Source: Candidatus Rokuibacteriota bacterium (GTDB lineage Bacteria; Methylomirabilota; Methylomirabilia; Rokubacteriales; CSP1-6). Taken from it: a stretch of DNA of 64,000 nucleotides. Location: NCBI GenBank assembly GCA_016184125.1, contig JACPDG010000047.1, forward strand, positions 1-64,000, given 5' to 3'. This document shows, one piece after another, positions 25,466 through 33,890 of the stretch; the first letter of the stretch is position 1; each line of letters opens with the position of its first letter. Below the pieces are notes generated by a model, which saw nothing but the letters and a program-made list of their open reading frames with translations, did no database searches and was not told the origin of the DNA. Made by a program: the position numbers and the translations under genes.

Positions 25466-27466
25466 ATGGAACAGGGCTCCGGCGAGGTGACGGTCACACC
25501 ACTGGCGCGCGGGCCGGTCGCCGCGCCGGTCGAGCACGCGATCCGCGCCCGGCTCGTCGACGTCGTCGTGCACCCCGCGGTCGTGCCCCTCGTCGTCGCC
25601 GCGCTGACGGCCGCGACCTTCGCCGGCACGCTGTGGAACGGCTTTGTCGACTGGGACGACACCAAGCTCCTGGTGAAGAACGAGGCCTATCGCGGGCTCG
25701 GATGGACGCAGATCTCGTGGATGTTCAGCAACGTGATGATGGGGCACTACGTGCCGATCACCTGGCTGACGCACGGCCTCGACTACGTCCTCTGGGGCAT
25801 GCGCCCCGCGGGGTACCACCTCACGAACCTCCTGCTGCACGCCACGAATGCCGCGCTCTTCGCTCTCGTCGCGCTGCGGCTCCTTGACGCCGCCGCGCGC
25901 TTCACGGCACCCGTACGCCGCCTCGCCGCCGCAGCCGCCGCCCTGTTCTTCGCGCTGCATCCGCTGCGCACCGAGTCCGTCGCGTGGGTCACCGAGCGGC
26001 GTGACGTGCTGTCGGGTGCCTTCTTGCTCGTGACGCTCCTGCTGTACCTGCGCAGCCACGGCGAGCCGGGCGCGCCGGGAGGTGCCTTCCCCGACGCGGT
26101 CGCTCCGCGAGTCGATCGACTCAGCTCGAGCGCCCGCTACTGGACGTATCAGGCGCTCGCCTGGGTCGCCTACCTGCTCGCGATCCTGTCGAAGTCGATC
26201 GTGATGACGCTGCCGGTGATCCTCGTGCTGCTCGACTTCTATCCGCTGCGGCGGCTCGGTCCGGACTGGCGCGCGTGGGGTCGCCCGCCCGCCTGGCTCG
26301 TGTGGCGGGAGAAGATCCCGTACACCGCCCTCGCCGCGCTCGCCGCGATGCTCGGCTACTACGCGCAGGAAGCGAACGGCTTCTTCACGTCGCCGGACAT
26401 CGTTCCGTGGACCGCGCGGCCCTCGCTCGTGCTCTACAGCTTCTGGTTCTACGTCGAGAAGACCGTCCTGCCGCTCCGGCTCGCCCCGCTCTACGAGCTG
26501 CCGGCGTCGATCGATCCGCTGGCGTTCCGATTCCTCGTGCCGGCCGCGGTGATCGTGCTCGCGACCACGATCCTCGTCGCCTTCCGGCGCCGCTGGCCGG
26601 CCGGGCTCGCCACGTGGCTCTCGTACACGATCCTCCTCGCCCCCGTCGCCGGGCTCACGCACTCCGGCTACCAGCTGGCGCACGACCGGTACAGCTACCT
26701 GTCGTGCCTGCCGTGGGCCCTGCTCCTCGGCGCAGGCGTTGGAGCGCTCCTCCGCGCCGGAACCGGGGGCGCGCTGCGCCCGATCATCGTCAAGGCCGGT
26801 GTCCTCGCCTTCGCGGCGTGGCTGGCCGGGCTCTCGGTCCTGACCTGGCAGCAGGTCGAGACGTGGCGCGACACGGACAGCCTCTGGCTCAACGCCGCGG
26901 AGGCAGAGCCGGCATGCGCCCTCTGTCGCTACAACGTCGGCGCTCGGGCGTTCAACTCGGGCCTCCATTCGATTGCCCGCGACCAGTTCCAGCGCCTCCT
27001 GCAGTTCCGCCCGGACCGCGTGCAGATCCATGGGCATCTCGGCCTGGCCCACGTGGCGCTCGGGGAGATCGAGCAGGCGATTGCCGCGTACCGCCGGGTC
27101 CTCGCGCGCGACCCGAACGACGCCGAGACGCACAACAACCTCGGCGTGGCCCTCCAGATCCTCGGCCGGCGGCGTGAGGCGCTCGCCGAGATGGAGTACG
27201 CGCTCCGCCTCGCGCCGGACAACGAGATGGTGCGGACGAACATCGCCATCCTCTACGCGCAGCTCGGCCAGCCAGCGCAGGCGATGCCGCACCTGACACG
27301 CGCGCTCGAGCTCAAGCCCGATCTCGCGCGGGCGCGGTTCGAGCTCGCGTCCCTGCTCCTCGCGGCCGGGCGCGTGGAGGCGGCACGGGACCACTACGAG
27401 CGGCTGCAGCAGGACGACGGAGCGCTCGCGAGCATCCTCGGGCCGGCCTTCCTCGCCACCTGGTGA
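25466..27466 (+). CDS. TMTC-like polytopic membrane protein with C-terminal TPRs, paralogue 3
   Basis: A 666-residue third copy, with a longer cytoplasmic N-terminus (about 45 residues) and a Pro/Gly-rich insert near residue 200 in the loop after the ERRDVL motif. WNGFVDWDDTKLLVKNE, HYVPITWLTHGLDYVLWG and FFALHPLRTESVAWVTERRD repeat the TMTC-type blocks, and the C-terminal TPRs include LGVALQILGRRREALAEMEY. It is separated by 4 bp from paralogue 2 and by 6 bp from pilD, so these genes probably form one transcript with the pilin-processing enzyme. That strengthens the link to pilus biogenesis. Confidence 0.82.
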   Translation: MEQGSGEVTVTPLARGPVAAPVEHAIRARLVDVVVHPAVVPLVVAALTAATFAGTLWNGFVDWDDTKLLVKNEAYRGLGWTQISWMFSNVMMGHYVPITWLTHGLDYVLWGMRPAGYHLTNLLLHATNAALFALVALRLLDAAARFTAPVRRLAAAAAALFFALHPLRTESVAWVTERRDVLSGAFLLVTLLLYLRSHGEPGAPGGAFPDAVAPRVDRLSSSARYWTYQALAWVAYLLAILSKSIVMTLPVILVLLDFYPLRRLGPDWRAWGRPPAWLVWREKIPYTALAALAAMLGYYAQEANGFFTSPDIVPWTARPSLVLYSFWFYVEKTVLPLRLAPLYELPASIDPLAFRFLVPAAVIVLATTILVAFRRRWPAGLATWLSYTILLAPVAGLTHSGYQLAHDRYSYLSCLPWALLLGAGVGALLRAGTGGALRPIIVKAGVLAFAAWLAGLSVLTWQQVETWRDTDSLWLNAAEAEPACALCRYNVGARAFNSGLHSIARDQFQRLLQFRPDRVQIHGHLGLAHVALGEIEQAIAAYRRVLARDPNDAETHNNLGVALQILGRRREALAEMEYALRLAPDNEMVRTNIAILYAQLGQPAQAMPHLTRALELKPDLARARFELASLLLAAGRVEAARDHYERLQQDDGALASILGPAFLATW

Positions 27467-27472
27467 TGCGGA

Positions 27473-28222
27473 ATGGACGTCGTCGCGGTCGCCCTGTTCG
27501 GACTCGTCGCCGGCAGCTTCCTCAACGTCGTGATCGTGCGCGTGCCCGAGCGCCGAAGCCTGTGGAGCCCGCCGTCCTCGTGCCCGGGATGCGGCGTCGC
27601 GATCCGATGGCGTGACAACGTCCCGGTGCTGTCGTTCCTGCTCCTGCGCGGGCGATGTCGCGCGTGCGGGATGGCCATCGCCTGGCGTTACCCTGCCGTC
27701 GAAACCGCGACGGCGGCCCTGTGGGTCGTCGCGTATCTGACGTTCGGGCCCTCGCCCGATTTCGGCGTGGCGTTGGTATTCCTCAGCGCGCTGATCGCCG
27801 TCACGGGGATCGACCTCGCGCACCAGATCATTCCGGACGTGATCACGCTCCCGGGCATCGTGGCAGGCCTCGTTGCCAATGTGGCCACGCGGCGCGTGAG
27901 CATCGTCGATGCGCTCGTCGGAATCGCGATGGGTGGCGGCATCTTTTTGGTTATCATCGTCGCGAGCGGTGGCGGAATGGGTGGCGGCGACATGAAGCTC
28001 GGAGCGATGTTCGGCGCCTTTCTCGGATGGAAGGTCGCGCTCGTCGCGCTGTTCATCGCCGTGCTTCTCGGCGGAACGGTCGCCGCAGTGCTGCTCGTCA
28101 CGGGGCGCGTGCGCCGCAAGGACCCGGTCCCGTTTGGCCCTTTCCTTGCAGCCGGCGGCGCTGCGGGTTTGCTATGGGGCGAGAACCTCGTCGGATGGTA
28201 CGCGAGCGGATTCGGCGGCTAG
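27473..28222 (+). CDS. pilD: Prepilin peptidase / N-methyltransferase PilD
   Basis: A 249-residue inner-membrane aspartyl protease that cleaves prepilin leaders and methylates the new N-terminus. The cytoplasmic zinc-type loop has C37/C40 (CPGCG) and C62/C65 (CRACG). The two aspartate sites of the family are TGIDLAHQIIPD (D114/D122) and GGGMGGGDMKLGAMFGAFLG (D173). About eight membrane helices are present. Its substrates in this window are PilA and three minor pilins. Its last 28 bp overlap the following FimT/GspH-like gene. Confidence 0.95.
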   Translation: MDVVAVALFGLVAGSFLNVVIVRVPERRSLWSPPSSCPGCGVAIRWRDNVPVLSFLLLRGRCRACGMAIAWRYPAVETATAALWVVAYLTFGPSPDFGVALVFLSALIAVTGIDLAHQIIPDVITLPGIVAGLVANVATRRVSIVDALVGIAMGGGIFLVIIVASGGGMGGGDMKLGAMFGAFLGWKVALVALFIAVLLGGTVAAVLLVTGRVRRKDPVPFGPFLAAGGAAGLLWGENLVGWYASGFGG

Positions 28223-28764
28223 GCGCGCGGCGCATCGACAGCGACGGCTTCAGTCTCGCCGAGCTGATCGTCGTGATCGCCGTCATCGGCGCGCTCGCCG
28301 TGCTCGGCATGCCCACCTTCCTCACCTACTGGAGAACGTCGACCCTGCGCGCCGGCGCGCAGGAGGCCGTGACGGTCCTGAACTCGGGCCGGCAGCTCGC
28401 GATCAGGGAAAACCAGTGGCTGTGCATCCTGGGCGACGTGACCGCCGGGACCTATGGCGCGAAGCTGCGCTACATCGTCGCGACCGGTGCGTCGTGCTCG
28501 GGGACGCAGAAGTGCGCGGACAACGGCAACACCGCGCCGTGCATCTGGACGGGTCCGGGAACCGACGGGAGCGGGTACATGACGCTCGCGAATCGGATGC
28601 AGGTGAAGGCGCCCGAGACGACCGTGAAGTTCTCCTATCTGGGCGCTGCGAACCCGGCCGGCAGCTTCTTCGTTCGCGACCCCGACAACACGGGCGCGTG
28701 CGCCAGGCTGGCCGTCGCCGCGTCGGGGCGGATCACCACGACGTACCTCGGCTCGGGATGCTGA
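28195..28764 (+). CDS. FimT/GspH-type minor pilin
   Basis: A 189-residue prepilin beginning inside the end of pilD. The Arg-rich 18-residue leader ends in Gly (RRIDSDG) before FSLAELIVVIAVIGALAVLG, retaining Glu5. The middle part has the GspH/FimT pattern (EAVTVLNSGRQLAIRENQWL) and the mature protein has six cysteines, probably disulphide-bonded in the periplasm. Minor pilins of this class prime pilus assembly, and FimT can bind DNA in naturally competent bacteria; that function is not demonstrated here. Confidence 0.85.
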   Translation: MVRERIRRLGARRIDSDGFSLAELIVVIAVIGALAVLGMPTFLTYWRTSTLRAGAQEAVTVLNSGRQLAIRENQWLCILGDVTAGTYGAKLRYIVATGASCSGTQKCADNGNTAPCIWTGPGTDGSGYMTLANRMQVKAPETTVKFSYLGAANPAGSFFVRDPDNTGACARLAVAASGRITTTYLGSGC

Positions 28765-28779
28765 CCCGTCACTCGAGTT

Positions 28780-28898
28780 CATGGGGGGCCTCGAAGGGCC
28801 CCCCAATCCCCCCCGGCGCTCGGAGCGCCCCGGGGGGTGCGCGGACGCACCCGCCAACGCCGTGGCGCTCCTCGACCACCCGATCGGCTCACAGGCTC
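28780..28898 (+). repeat. Two-hairpin intergenic repeat, copy 5
   Basis: It begins CATGGGGGGCCTCGAAGGGC 15 bp after the FimT/GspH-like stop codon, has the CGGAGCGCCCCGGGG arm and the GTGCGCGGACGCAC hairpin shared with copy 4, and ends CCCGATCGGCTCACAGGCTC. It splits the minor-pilin operon 12 bp before the next start. Copies 4 and 5 are nearly identical in their second halves, indicating recent relatedness. Confidence 0.85.
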
Positions 28899-28910
28899 GC
28901 GGTCCTCGCT

Positions 28911-29468
28911 ATGGCTGGCGACGAGCGCGGCGTGACGCTCGCCGAGGTCCTCGTCGCCACGATCGTGATCAGCATCGGGCTCGTCGGGCTCGCGATGGTG
29001 ATCCCGCTGTCGACCTACGGCGTGCACGAGGGCAACGCGCTGTCCACGGCGACGTTTCTCGCCGAGCAGCGGCTCGAGGAAGTGCGGAACGCCACGTGGG
29101 CGTGTCCGGGGAGCAGCGCGAGCCCGTGCCCGGTCGCGGCGCCTCCGGCGAATGACTGCCTCGGGCTCGGCTCGGCGAGCGCGCCCACGTCGACGACGTG
29201 CGAGCGCGAGCTGCCAACGGATTGCGATTCCGGCACGTCGTGCACCACGTGGGCGGACGAGGAACCGGTCACCGGCTCTCCCGCCTACCGCCGGAACGTC
29301 CGTGTGATCGACTGCGGGAGCGGCAGCGGCTGCGCGGGCGTCGTCGACGGCGCGATGCGGCTCGTGCGGGTCACGGTGACCTACACGCCGATGAGCGGCG
29401 TCGGCGGGCAGGGCACGGGCACCGGGAAGTCGGCGGTGCTCGAGATGATCATCGCCAGGCGCCAGTGA
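28911..29468 (+). CDS. PilV/GspI-type minor pilin
   Basis: A 185-residue prepilin. The very short leader MAGDERG is followed by VTLAEVLVATIVISIGLVGL, with Glu5 retained and Val instead of Phe at +1. The downstream ALSTATFLAEQRLEEVRNAT segment is typical of PilV/GspI. The mature part is unusually rich in cysteine (about eight) and Ser/Thr. The ATG lies 12 bp after the end of the intergenic repeat and no clear ribosome site is seen. The stop overlaps the next gene's GTG by 4 bp. Confidence 0.83.
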   Translation: MAGDERGVTLAEVLVATIVISIGLVGLAMVIPLSTYGVHEGNALSTATFLAEQRLEEVRNATWACPGSSASPCPVAAPPANDCLGLGSASAPTSTTCERELPTDCDSGTSCTTWADEEPVTGSPAYRRNVRVIDCGSGSGCAGVVDGAMRLVRVTVTYTPMSGVGGQGTGTGKSAVLEMIIARRQ

Positions 29469-29995
29469 ACGAGCGCGGCTTCACGCTGGCGGAGCTGCTC
29501 GTCTCGGTCGCGGTGCTCGGCCTGGTGATGGCGGGCGTCTTCGTCCTGCAGCAGCAGGGCCAGATCGCGTATCTCTGGGGCTCGGCGCGCGTGGAGGTGC
29601 AGCAGAACGCCCGGTTCGCGCTGGACCTCATGACGCGCGAGCTGCGCTCCGCACTCTCCATCACGAGCGTCGGCGCCAACTGCAACAACACCACCGGCGC
29701 CGACACGATCACGTTCACGGACGCCTCCAACGCGATCGTCATCTACGCGCTCAGCGGCTCGGTGCTGCAGCGGAGCTACGCCGGCACCAACACGGACATC
29801 ATCGGCGGCGTCGCATCCTTCAAGGTCTTCTGCTACAACGCCGACGGGTACACGCCGGTGGCGGCGGGCAGCGAGGCGAACATCCACTCGCTCAGGATCG
29901 TCGTCGAGACCCAGGCGGAGTCGACGACCGCGAGCGGTGCCGCAGGCGCGCAGCGGGCGATCGTCGAATCCCGCGTCAAGCTGAGGAACCTGTGA
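29465..29995 (+). CDS. PilW/GspJ-type minor pilin
   Basis: A 176-residue prepilin starting at a GTG that overlaps the previous stop. Minimal leader VNERG, then FTLAELLVSVAVLGLVMAGV, and the PilW/GspJ-like NARFALDLMTRELRSAL helix followed by a beta-rich domain. Two cysteines (C in GANCNNTT and FKVFCYN) may pair. It probably forms part of the initiating minor-pilin complex with the two upstream pilins. Its stop overlaps the GTG of the downstream lipoprotein gene (GTGA). Confidence 0.83.
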   Translation: MNERGFTLAELLVSVAVLGLVMAGVFVLQQQGQIAYLWGSARVEVQQNARFALDLMTRELRSALSITSVGANCNNTTGADTITFTDASNAIVIYALSGSVLQRSYAGTNTDIIGGVASFKVFCYNADGYTPVAAGSEANIHSLRIVVETQAESTTASGAAGAQRAIVESRVKLRNL

Positions 29996-30738
29996 GGCCA
30001 CGGCTCGCGGCGGCCCTCCTGCTGGCGCTCGCGCTCGCCGCCTGTCAGGGGGCGCCGACCGAGCCGCCGCGCCCGGCGAGCCAGGCGAAGGGCGACGCCG
30101 CCGCGCGCGCCCGCGAGGCGATGGCCCGGCGGGACTGGAACATGGCAGCGCCCTTGCTCCGTGAAGCGGTCGCTGCGCGGCCGGCCGATGTCTCGCTCCA
30201 CTACGATCTCGCCGTGGCAGCCTCGTATCTCGATCTTCGCGATGAGGCGATCCGGGAGTTCCGGTGGGTCGTCGCCAACGCGCAGCCCGACTCCCAGGAG
30301 TACAAGGCGGCGAAGAGCTGGCTGGCCGAGGCGGAAGGCACGGGCGGCACCCGGTCGACCGCAGCCCCGCCCGCCCGGCCCGCCGACAAGTCGACCACGC
30401 TCCACGTCGAGCGCGTGGGGGATGCGGGCCTCTATGGCCGCGTCACGTGGTCTTCCGAGCCCGGAGGGCCGCAGTCCACCAAGCGGATGCAGATCCACCT
30501 GACCGGCCTCCCCGGCACGTCGGCCAAGGAACAGCGCTACACCGTCCGGACGGACGACGAGGGCCGCTACGAGTTCAAGCGGATCGTGGCCGGCCCGTAC
30601 AAGCTCTCGGATCGGGTCGCCGGCCAGCCGGTCTGGCGCCTGAAGGTCCAGGTGGAAGCGGGCCGCGAGACCGCGGTCGATCTCCAACCCGGTAACAGCG
30701 TGACGCTGCGCGACGACTTCCCCGACGAGGGTCGGTGA
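29992..30738 (+). CDS. TPR-containing lipoprotein downstream of the minor pilins
   Basis: A 248-residue exported protein with a lipobox (LALALAAC) at the end of an 18-residue signal peptide. Residues 30-110 hold about two TPR-like helix pairs (AREAMARRDWNMAAPLLREA), then a Pro/Ala linker. The C-terminal beta domain resembles a carboxypeptidase-regulatory/Cna-B-like fold (RTDDEGRYEFKRIVAGPYKL). It is translationally coupled to the PilW-like gene. It may be an outer-membrane accessory protein in the position where PilF/PilW pilotins are found, but it is not a classical pilotin and this is only inference. Confidence 0.7.
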   Translation: MRPRLAAALLLALALAACQGAPTEPPRPASQAKGDAAARAREAMARRDWNMAAPLLREAVAARPADVSLHYDLAVAASYLDLRDEAIREFRWVVANAQPDSQEYKAAKSWLAEAEGTGGTRSTAAPPARPADKSTTLHVERVGDAGLYGRVTWSSEPGGPQSTKRMQIHLTGLPGTSAKEQRYTVRTDDEGRYEFKRIVAGPYKLSDRVAGQPVWRLKVQVEAGRETAVDLQPGNSVTLRDDFPDEGR

Positions 30739-30740
30739 CC

Positions 30741-31017
30741 CTGAACGAATCTGGTAGTCGAGGAGCGCGGGGGCCGGCGGGAGGTGTCGAAGCGAGGGTG
30801 GGCGAGGAGCGCCACGGCTTTGCCGGGGCGCTCCGAGGGGCGGTGGCCGGAAGTGATGCATCTGCGGCTCGGGGGCGAGGAGCGCCACGGCTTTGCCGGG
30901 GCGCTCCGAGGGGCGGTGGCCGGAAGTGGTGCATCTGCGGCTCGGGGGCGAGGAGCGCCACGGCTTTGCCGGGGCGCTCCGAGGGGGGGCTTGGGGGGCT
31001 TCGATAGTCCCCCCATG
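30741..31017 (+). repeat. Two-hairpin intergenic repeat, copy 6, expanded with exact 73-bp units
   Basis: Reverse orientation relative to copy 1: it starts TGAACGAATC and ends GGGGGGCTTCGATAGTCCCC then CCATG. Inside, GAGGAGCGCCACGGCTTTGC recurs at 30804, 30877 and 30950, exactly 73 bp apart. Each of the first two units carries a segment that reads, on the minus strand, CCGAGCCGCAGATGCAYCAC, which is also found inside the glycosyltransferase gene at 52116-52152. The 396-bp gap between the lipoprotein gene and pilM holds this element plus the pilM promoter and no other gene. Confidence 0.85.
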
Positions 31018-31084
31018 ATCATAGACGGCCGAGTCGTAGTGGTCGCCGACAGTGCGGGCCCCAAGCCTAGTGTGACGGAAAACG

Positions 31085-31114
31085 TTGGGGGCGCGTGGGG
31101 CGGCCACCTATACT
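31085..31114 (+). promoter_or_regulatory. Candidate promoter of pilMNOPQ
   Basis: TATACT (31109-31114) is a good -10, with TTGGGG (31085-31090) 18 bp upstream as a weak -35. Transcription would start near 31121, 14 bases before the pilM ATG, leaving the ribosome site AGGTGA (31123-31128) in the leader. It lies just outside the intergenic repeat. Confidence 0.5.
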
Positions 31115-31134
31115 ACGCGGACAGGTGAAAATGC

Positions 31135-32208
31135 ATGTTTAAGCCGAAGTTAGACCTGAAGTTCCTGCGCCGGAAGCCGGCGGAGATCTTCGGGCTGGAC
31201 GTGGGCTCGAGCGCCATCAAGGCCGTCCAGATCCGCGAGGCGGAGGGCGAGCACACACTCGGCGCCCTCGGCATCGTCACGCTGCCGCCCGACACCATCG
31301 CGGAGGGCTCCATCAAGGACCCGGTCACGGTCAGCGGCGCGATCAAGGAAGCCGTGCAGAGGGCCGGGCTGACGACGCCGAACGCGGTGATCTCGATCTG
31401 CGGCCGCGAGCTGATCATCAAGAAGGTGCAGATTCCCGCCATGCCTGCCAAGGAGCTGCACGACGCCGTGCACCTCGAGGCCGAGCACCACATCCCCTTC
31501 GCGATCGACGAGGTGTTCATCGACTACCACCCGGTCGCCGAGAGTGGCGGCACGCTCGATCTCATCCTGGTCGCCGTGAAGAAGTCCAAGGTGATGGAAT
31601 ACATCACCGTGGTCGAGGACGCGGGGCTGAACGCGCTGATCGTGGACGTCGACAGCTTCGCGCTCTCCAACCAGTTCGAGCTGAACGCGCCCGACACTTC
31701 CGAGGAGGCCGTCGCGCTCATCGACATCGGCGCGTCGATCATGAAGACGAACGTGATGCGCGCCGGTGCGTCGATCTTCGCCCGCGACATCCCGTTCGGC
31801 GGCAACCAGTACACGCAGGCGATCGCGCAGCGGCTCGGCGTGCCGTTCGAGCAAGCCGAGGCGGCCAAGCTCGGCCGCGACCCCGACGTCGAGTGGGAGT
31901 CGCTGCTGCCCGCGGTCGAGGAGGTCTCGCACGAGCTGTCGCTGGAGGTCCAGCGCACCTTCGACTACTTCGCCTCCACGGCCGAGTCGGAGCGGATCGG
32001 CAAGATCCTGCTGTCGGGAGGGTGCTGCCAGGTGCCCGGTCTCAACGAGTACCTGGCGTCGAACTGGGGGATCCCCGTCGAGCTGGCGCGGCCGTTCGAG
32101 CGGATCGCCGTGCCGGACGAGCACGTGGAGACGGTCACCGCCGCCGGCCCGTCGCTCGCGGTCGCCGTCGGCCTCGGGCTCAGGAGGCCGGGAGACAAGG
32201 CATCATGA
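31135..32208 (+). CDS. pilM: Type IV pilus assembly protein PilM (actin-like)
   Basis: A 357-residue cytoplasmic actin-fold protein with nucleotide-binding motifs IFGLDVGSSAIKAVQI and ALIDIGASIMKTNVM and a C-terminal ILLSGGCCQVPGLNEYL. It binds the PilN N-terminal tail and links the motor to the alignment complex. The second of two nearby ATGs (31135) is favoured by AGGTGA 6 bases upstream. Its stop overlaps the pilN start (ATGA). Confidence 0.96.
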   Translation: MFKPKLDLKFLRRKPAEIFGLDVGSSAIKAVQIREAEGEHTLGALGIVTLPPDTIAEGSIKDPVTVSGAIKEAVQRAGLTTPNAVISICGRELIIKKVQIPAMPAKELHDAVHLEAEHHIPFAIDEVFIDYHPVAESGGTLDLILVAVKKSKVMEYITVVEDAGLNALIVDVDSFALSNQFELNAPDTSEEAVALIDIGASIMKTNVMRAGASIFARDIPFGGNQYTQAIAQRLGVPFEQAEAAKLGRDPDVEWESLLPAVEEVSHELSLEVQRTFDYFASTAESERIGKILLSGGCCQVPGLNEYLASNWGIPVELARPFERIAVPDEHVETVTAAGPSLAVAVGLGLRRPGDKAS

Positions 32209-32771
32209 TCCGGATCAACCTCGCGCCGCCCGAGGGACGGCCCCGCCGCGGCGCCGGCGGACGTTTCCAGCTCAAGATCCCGGAGATCAACCTCGCCGTC
32301 GCGTTCGCGGTCGCGTACGCGATCGCGCTCATCGTCGTCGGCGCCTGGTGGTGGCAACTCTCGAGCGAGGAGGCCGACCTGACGCAGCGGACCGTGCAGG
32401 CGGCCAGCGAGCTCGAACAGCTGAAAGTGCGCGTCGGCCAGGTCGGCAAGGTGCGCGACCAGGTCGCCGACCTCAAGAAGCGGGTCGACGCGATCCAGGA
32501 GCTCACGAAGAACCAGGTGCGTCCCGTCGTGCTGTTCGACGCTCTCGCCGATGTCGTACCGCGCGAGCTGTGGCTGACCGGGCTGGAAGAGCGCGGCACG
32601 ACGCTCAGGATCACGGGCACGGCGTTCTCCGCCACCGCCGTCGCCGACTTCATGGCGAACCTCCGCTCGTCCGGCCGGTTCAAGGAGGTGGACATCGTCC
32701 TCTCCCGGCAGGACCTGACGAAGACGCCGCGGCAAGTCACGTTCGAGGTCACCTGCCGCTTCGAGAGCTGA
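32205..32771 (+). CDS. pilN: Type IV pilus alignment protein PilN
   Basis: A 188-residue bitopic protein. The conserved PilM-binding tail MIRINLAPPEG opens the protein, a single membrane helix covers about residues 29-48 (AVAFAVAYAIALIVVGAWWW), then a coiled coil and a ferredoxin-like periplasmic domain (LWLTGLEERGTTLRITGTAF). It forms the inner-membrane alignment complex with PilO and PilP. It is coupled to pilM by a 4-bp overlap and has 1 bp before pilO. Confidence 0.94.
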   Translation: MIRINLAPPEGRPRRGAGGRFQLKIPEINLAVAFAVAYAIALIVVGAWWWQLSSEEADLTQRTVQAASELEQLKVRVGQVGKVRDQVADLKKRVDAIQELTKNQVRPVVLFDALADVVPRELWLTGLEERGTTLRITGTAFSATAVADFMANLRSSGRFKEVDIVLSRQDLTKTPRQVTFEVTCRFES

Positions 32772-32772
32772 C

Positions 32773-33378
32773 ATGGAGCTGCCTCCCTTCTTCGATCCGA
32801 TCGTCGACCTCGACCGCAAGTACAAGCTGGTCATCGGCATCGTCGGGCTCATCGTGGTCGTCGCGGTGCCGTGGTATTTCGCCATCGCGCCGGCGCAGGA
32901 GCGCGTCGCCAAGCTCGACGCCCAGCTCCAGCAGACCCAGGCTGAGATCGCGCAGCAGCGCGCGATCCTGGCGCAGCTCGAGACGTTCAAGCGGCAGCTC
33001 GCCGAGCTCGAGAAGCAGCTCTCCGGGCTGACGCAGAAGCTCCCCACGGAGCGCGAGATGCCGCCGCTCTACCGGACGCTCTCCGATTCCGCCTTCCAGA
33101 CCGGGCTGGCCGTCATGCTGTTCCAGCCTCGCGAGGCACGCGTCCGTGACTACTACGCCGAGATTCCGATCACGCTGACGGCCGAGGGCGGCTATCACGA
33201 CCTGGCGCAGTTTCTCGATCGACTGGCCGGCCTGCCGCGCGTGGTCACCGTGGGCAACTGGAAGCTGACCGGGCTCGGCCGGGCCAAGTCGCCGATGCGC
33301 GCCGACCTGACGCTCGCGACGTACCAGTACCGGCCCGTCGGGTCGCCGCCGGCGCCGAAGCCGGGAGCGAAGAAATGA
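32773..33378 (+). CDS. pilO: Type IV pilus alignment protein PilO
   Basis: A 201-residue bitopic protein with one membrane helix (LVIGIVGLIVVVAVPWYFAI), a periplasmic coiled coil (residues 45-95) and a C-terminal ferredoxin-like domain (YYAEIPITLTAEGGYHDLAQ, typical PilO). It heterodimerises with PilN. The stop overlaps the pilP start by 4 bp (ATGA). Confidence 0.94.
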   Translation: MELPPFFDPIVDLDRKYKLVIGIVGLIVVVAVPWYFAIAPAQERVAKLDAQLQQTQAEIAQQRAILAQLETFKRQLAELEKQLSGLTQKLPTEREMPPLYRTLSDSAFQTGLAVMLFQPREARVRDYYAEIPITLTAEGGYHDLAQFLDRLAGLPRVVTVGNWKLTGLGRAKSPMRADLTLATYQYRPVGSPPAPKPGAKK

Positions 33379-33890
33379 CGCCGTCGCGGATCCTCGTCGG
33401 CGTCGTGAGCATCGCGGCGGTGGTGGCCGCATGTGGCGGCGCGCCGCCGCCACCGCCGCCGCCCGCTCCCCCCGCGCCCGCTGCCGCAGCACCACCCGCA
33501 GCCCCGGCACCCGCGGCGTCAACCGTGACGAAGGACACGGCCGCCACCGCGAAGGCGGCCGCGGACGTGCTGGCGCCGAGCCGCCTGCGCTACGAAATCA
33601 AGGGCCGGCGTGATCCGTTCCAGAACCTCGAGGTCGCGGTGAAGGAGCGGGAGACGGCGCCGGCGGCGTCCGTGGTGACGTCGTCGAAGCTGACCGGAAT
33701 CGTGCGGAGCGCCAGCACACGGCTGGCGCTCGTGGAGACGGCTCAGGGCATGGGGTACATCCTCAAGCCCGGAGACACGCTCGGCGAGGGACGTGTGGTC
33801 GAGATCGGAACGGAGGAGATCGTCTTCTCCGTCCCACCCAAGCCGGGCTCAACGACCAACCGCGTGGTGCTCAAGATCGTGAAGGACTGA
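33375..33890 (+). CDS. pilP: Type IV pilus lipoprotein PilP
   Basis: A 171-residue inner-membrane lipoprotein that connects PilN/PilO to the secretin. The signal peptide ends in lipobox VVAAC (Cys20), followed by an unusually long Pro/Ala linker (residues 24-48). The beta-sandwich domain follows, with YEIKGRRDPFQNL, SKLTGIVRSASTRLALVE and GYILKPGDTLGEGRVVEIG. It is adjacent to pilQ with no gap. Confidence 0.93.
   Translation: MTPSRILVGVVSIAAVVAACGGAPPPPPPPAPPAPAAAAPPAAPAPAASTVTKDTAATAKAAADVLAPSRLRYEIKGRRDPFQNLEVAVKERETAPAASVVTSSKLTGIVRSASTRLALVETAQGMGYILKPGDTLGEGRVVEIGTEEIVFSVPPKPGSTTNRVVLKIVKD

Noticed and set aside
30804-31000. Regular 73-bp periodic units that could suggest a CRISPR array (also 82 bp at 37494 and 78 bp at 62811).
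   Set aside because: Whole units are nearly identical with no variable spacers, no cas genes are nearby, and the units are parts of the two-hairpin repeat.
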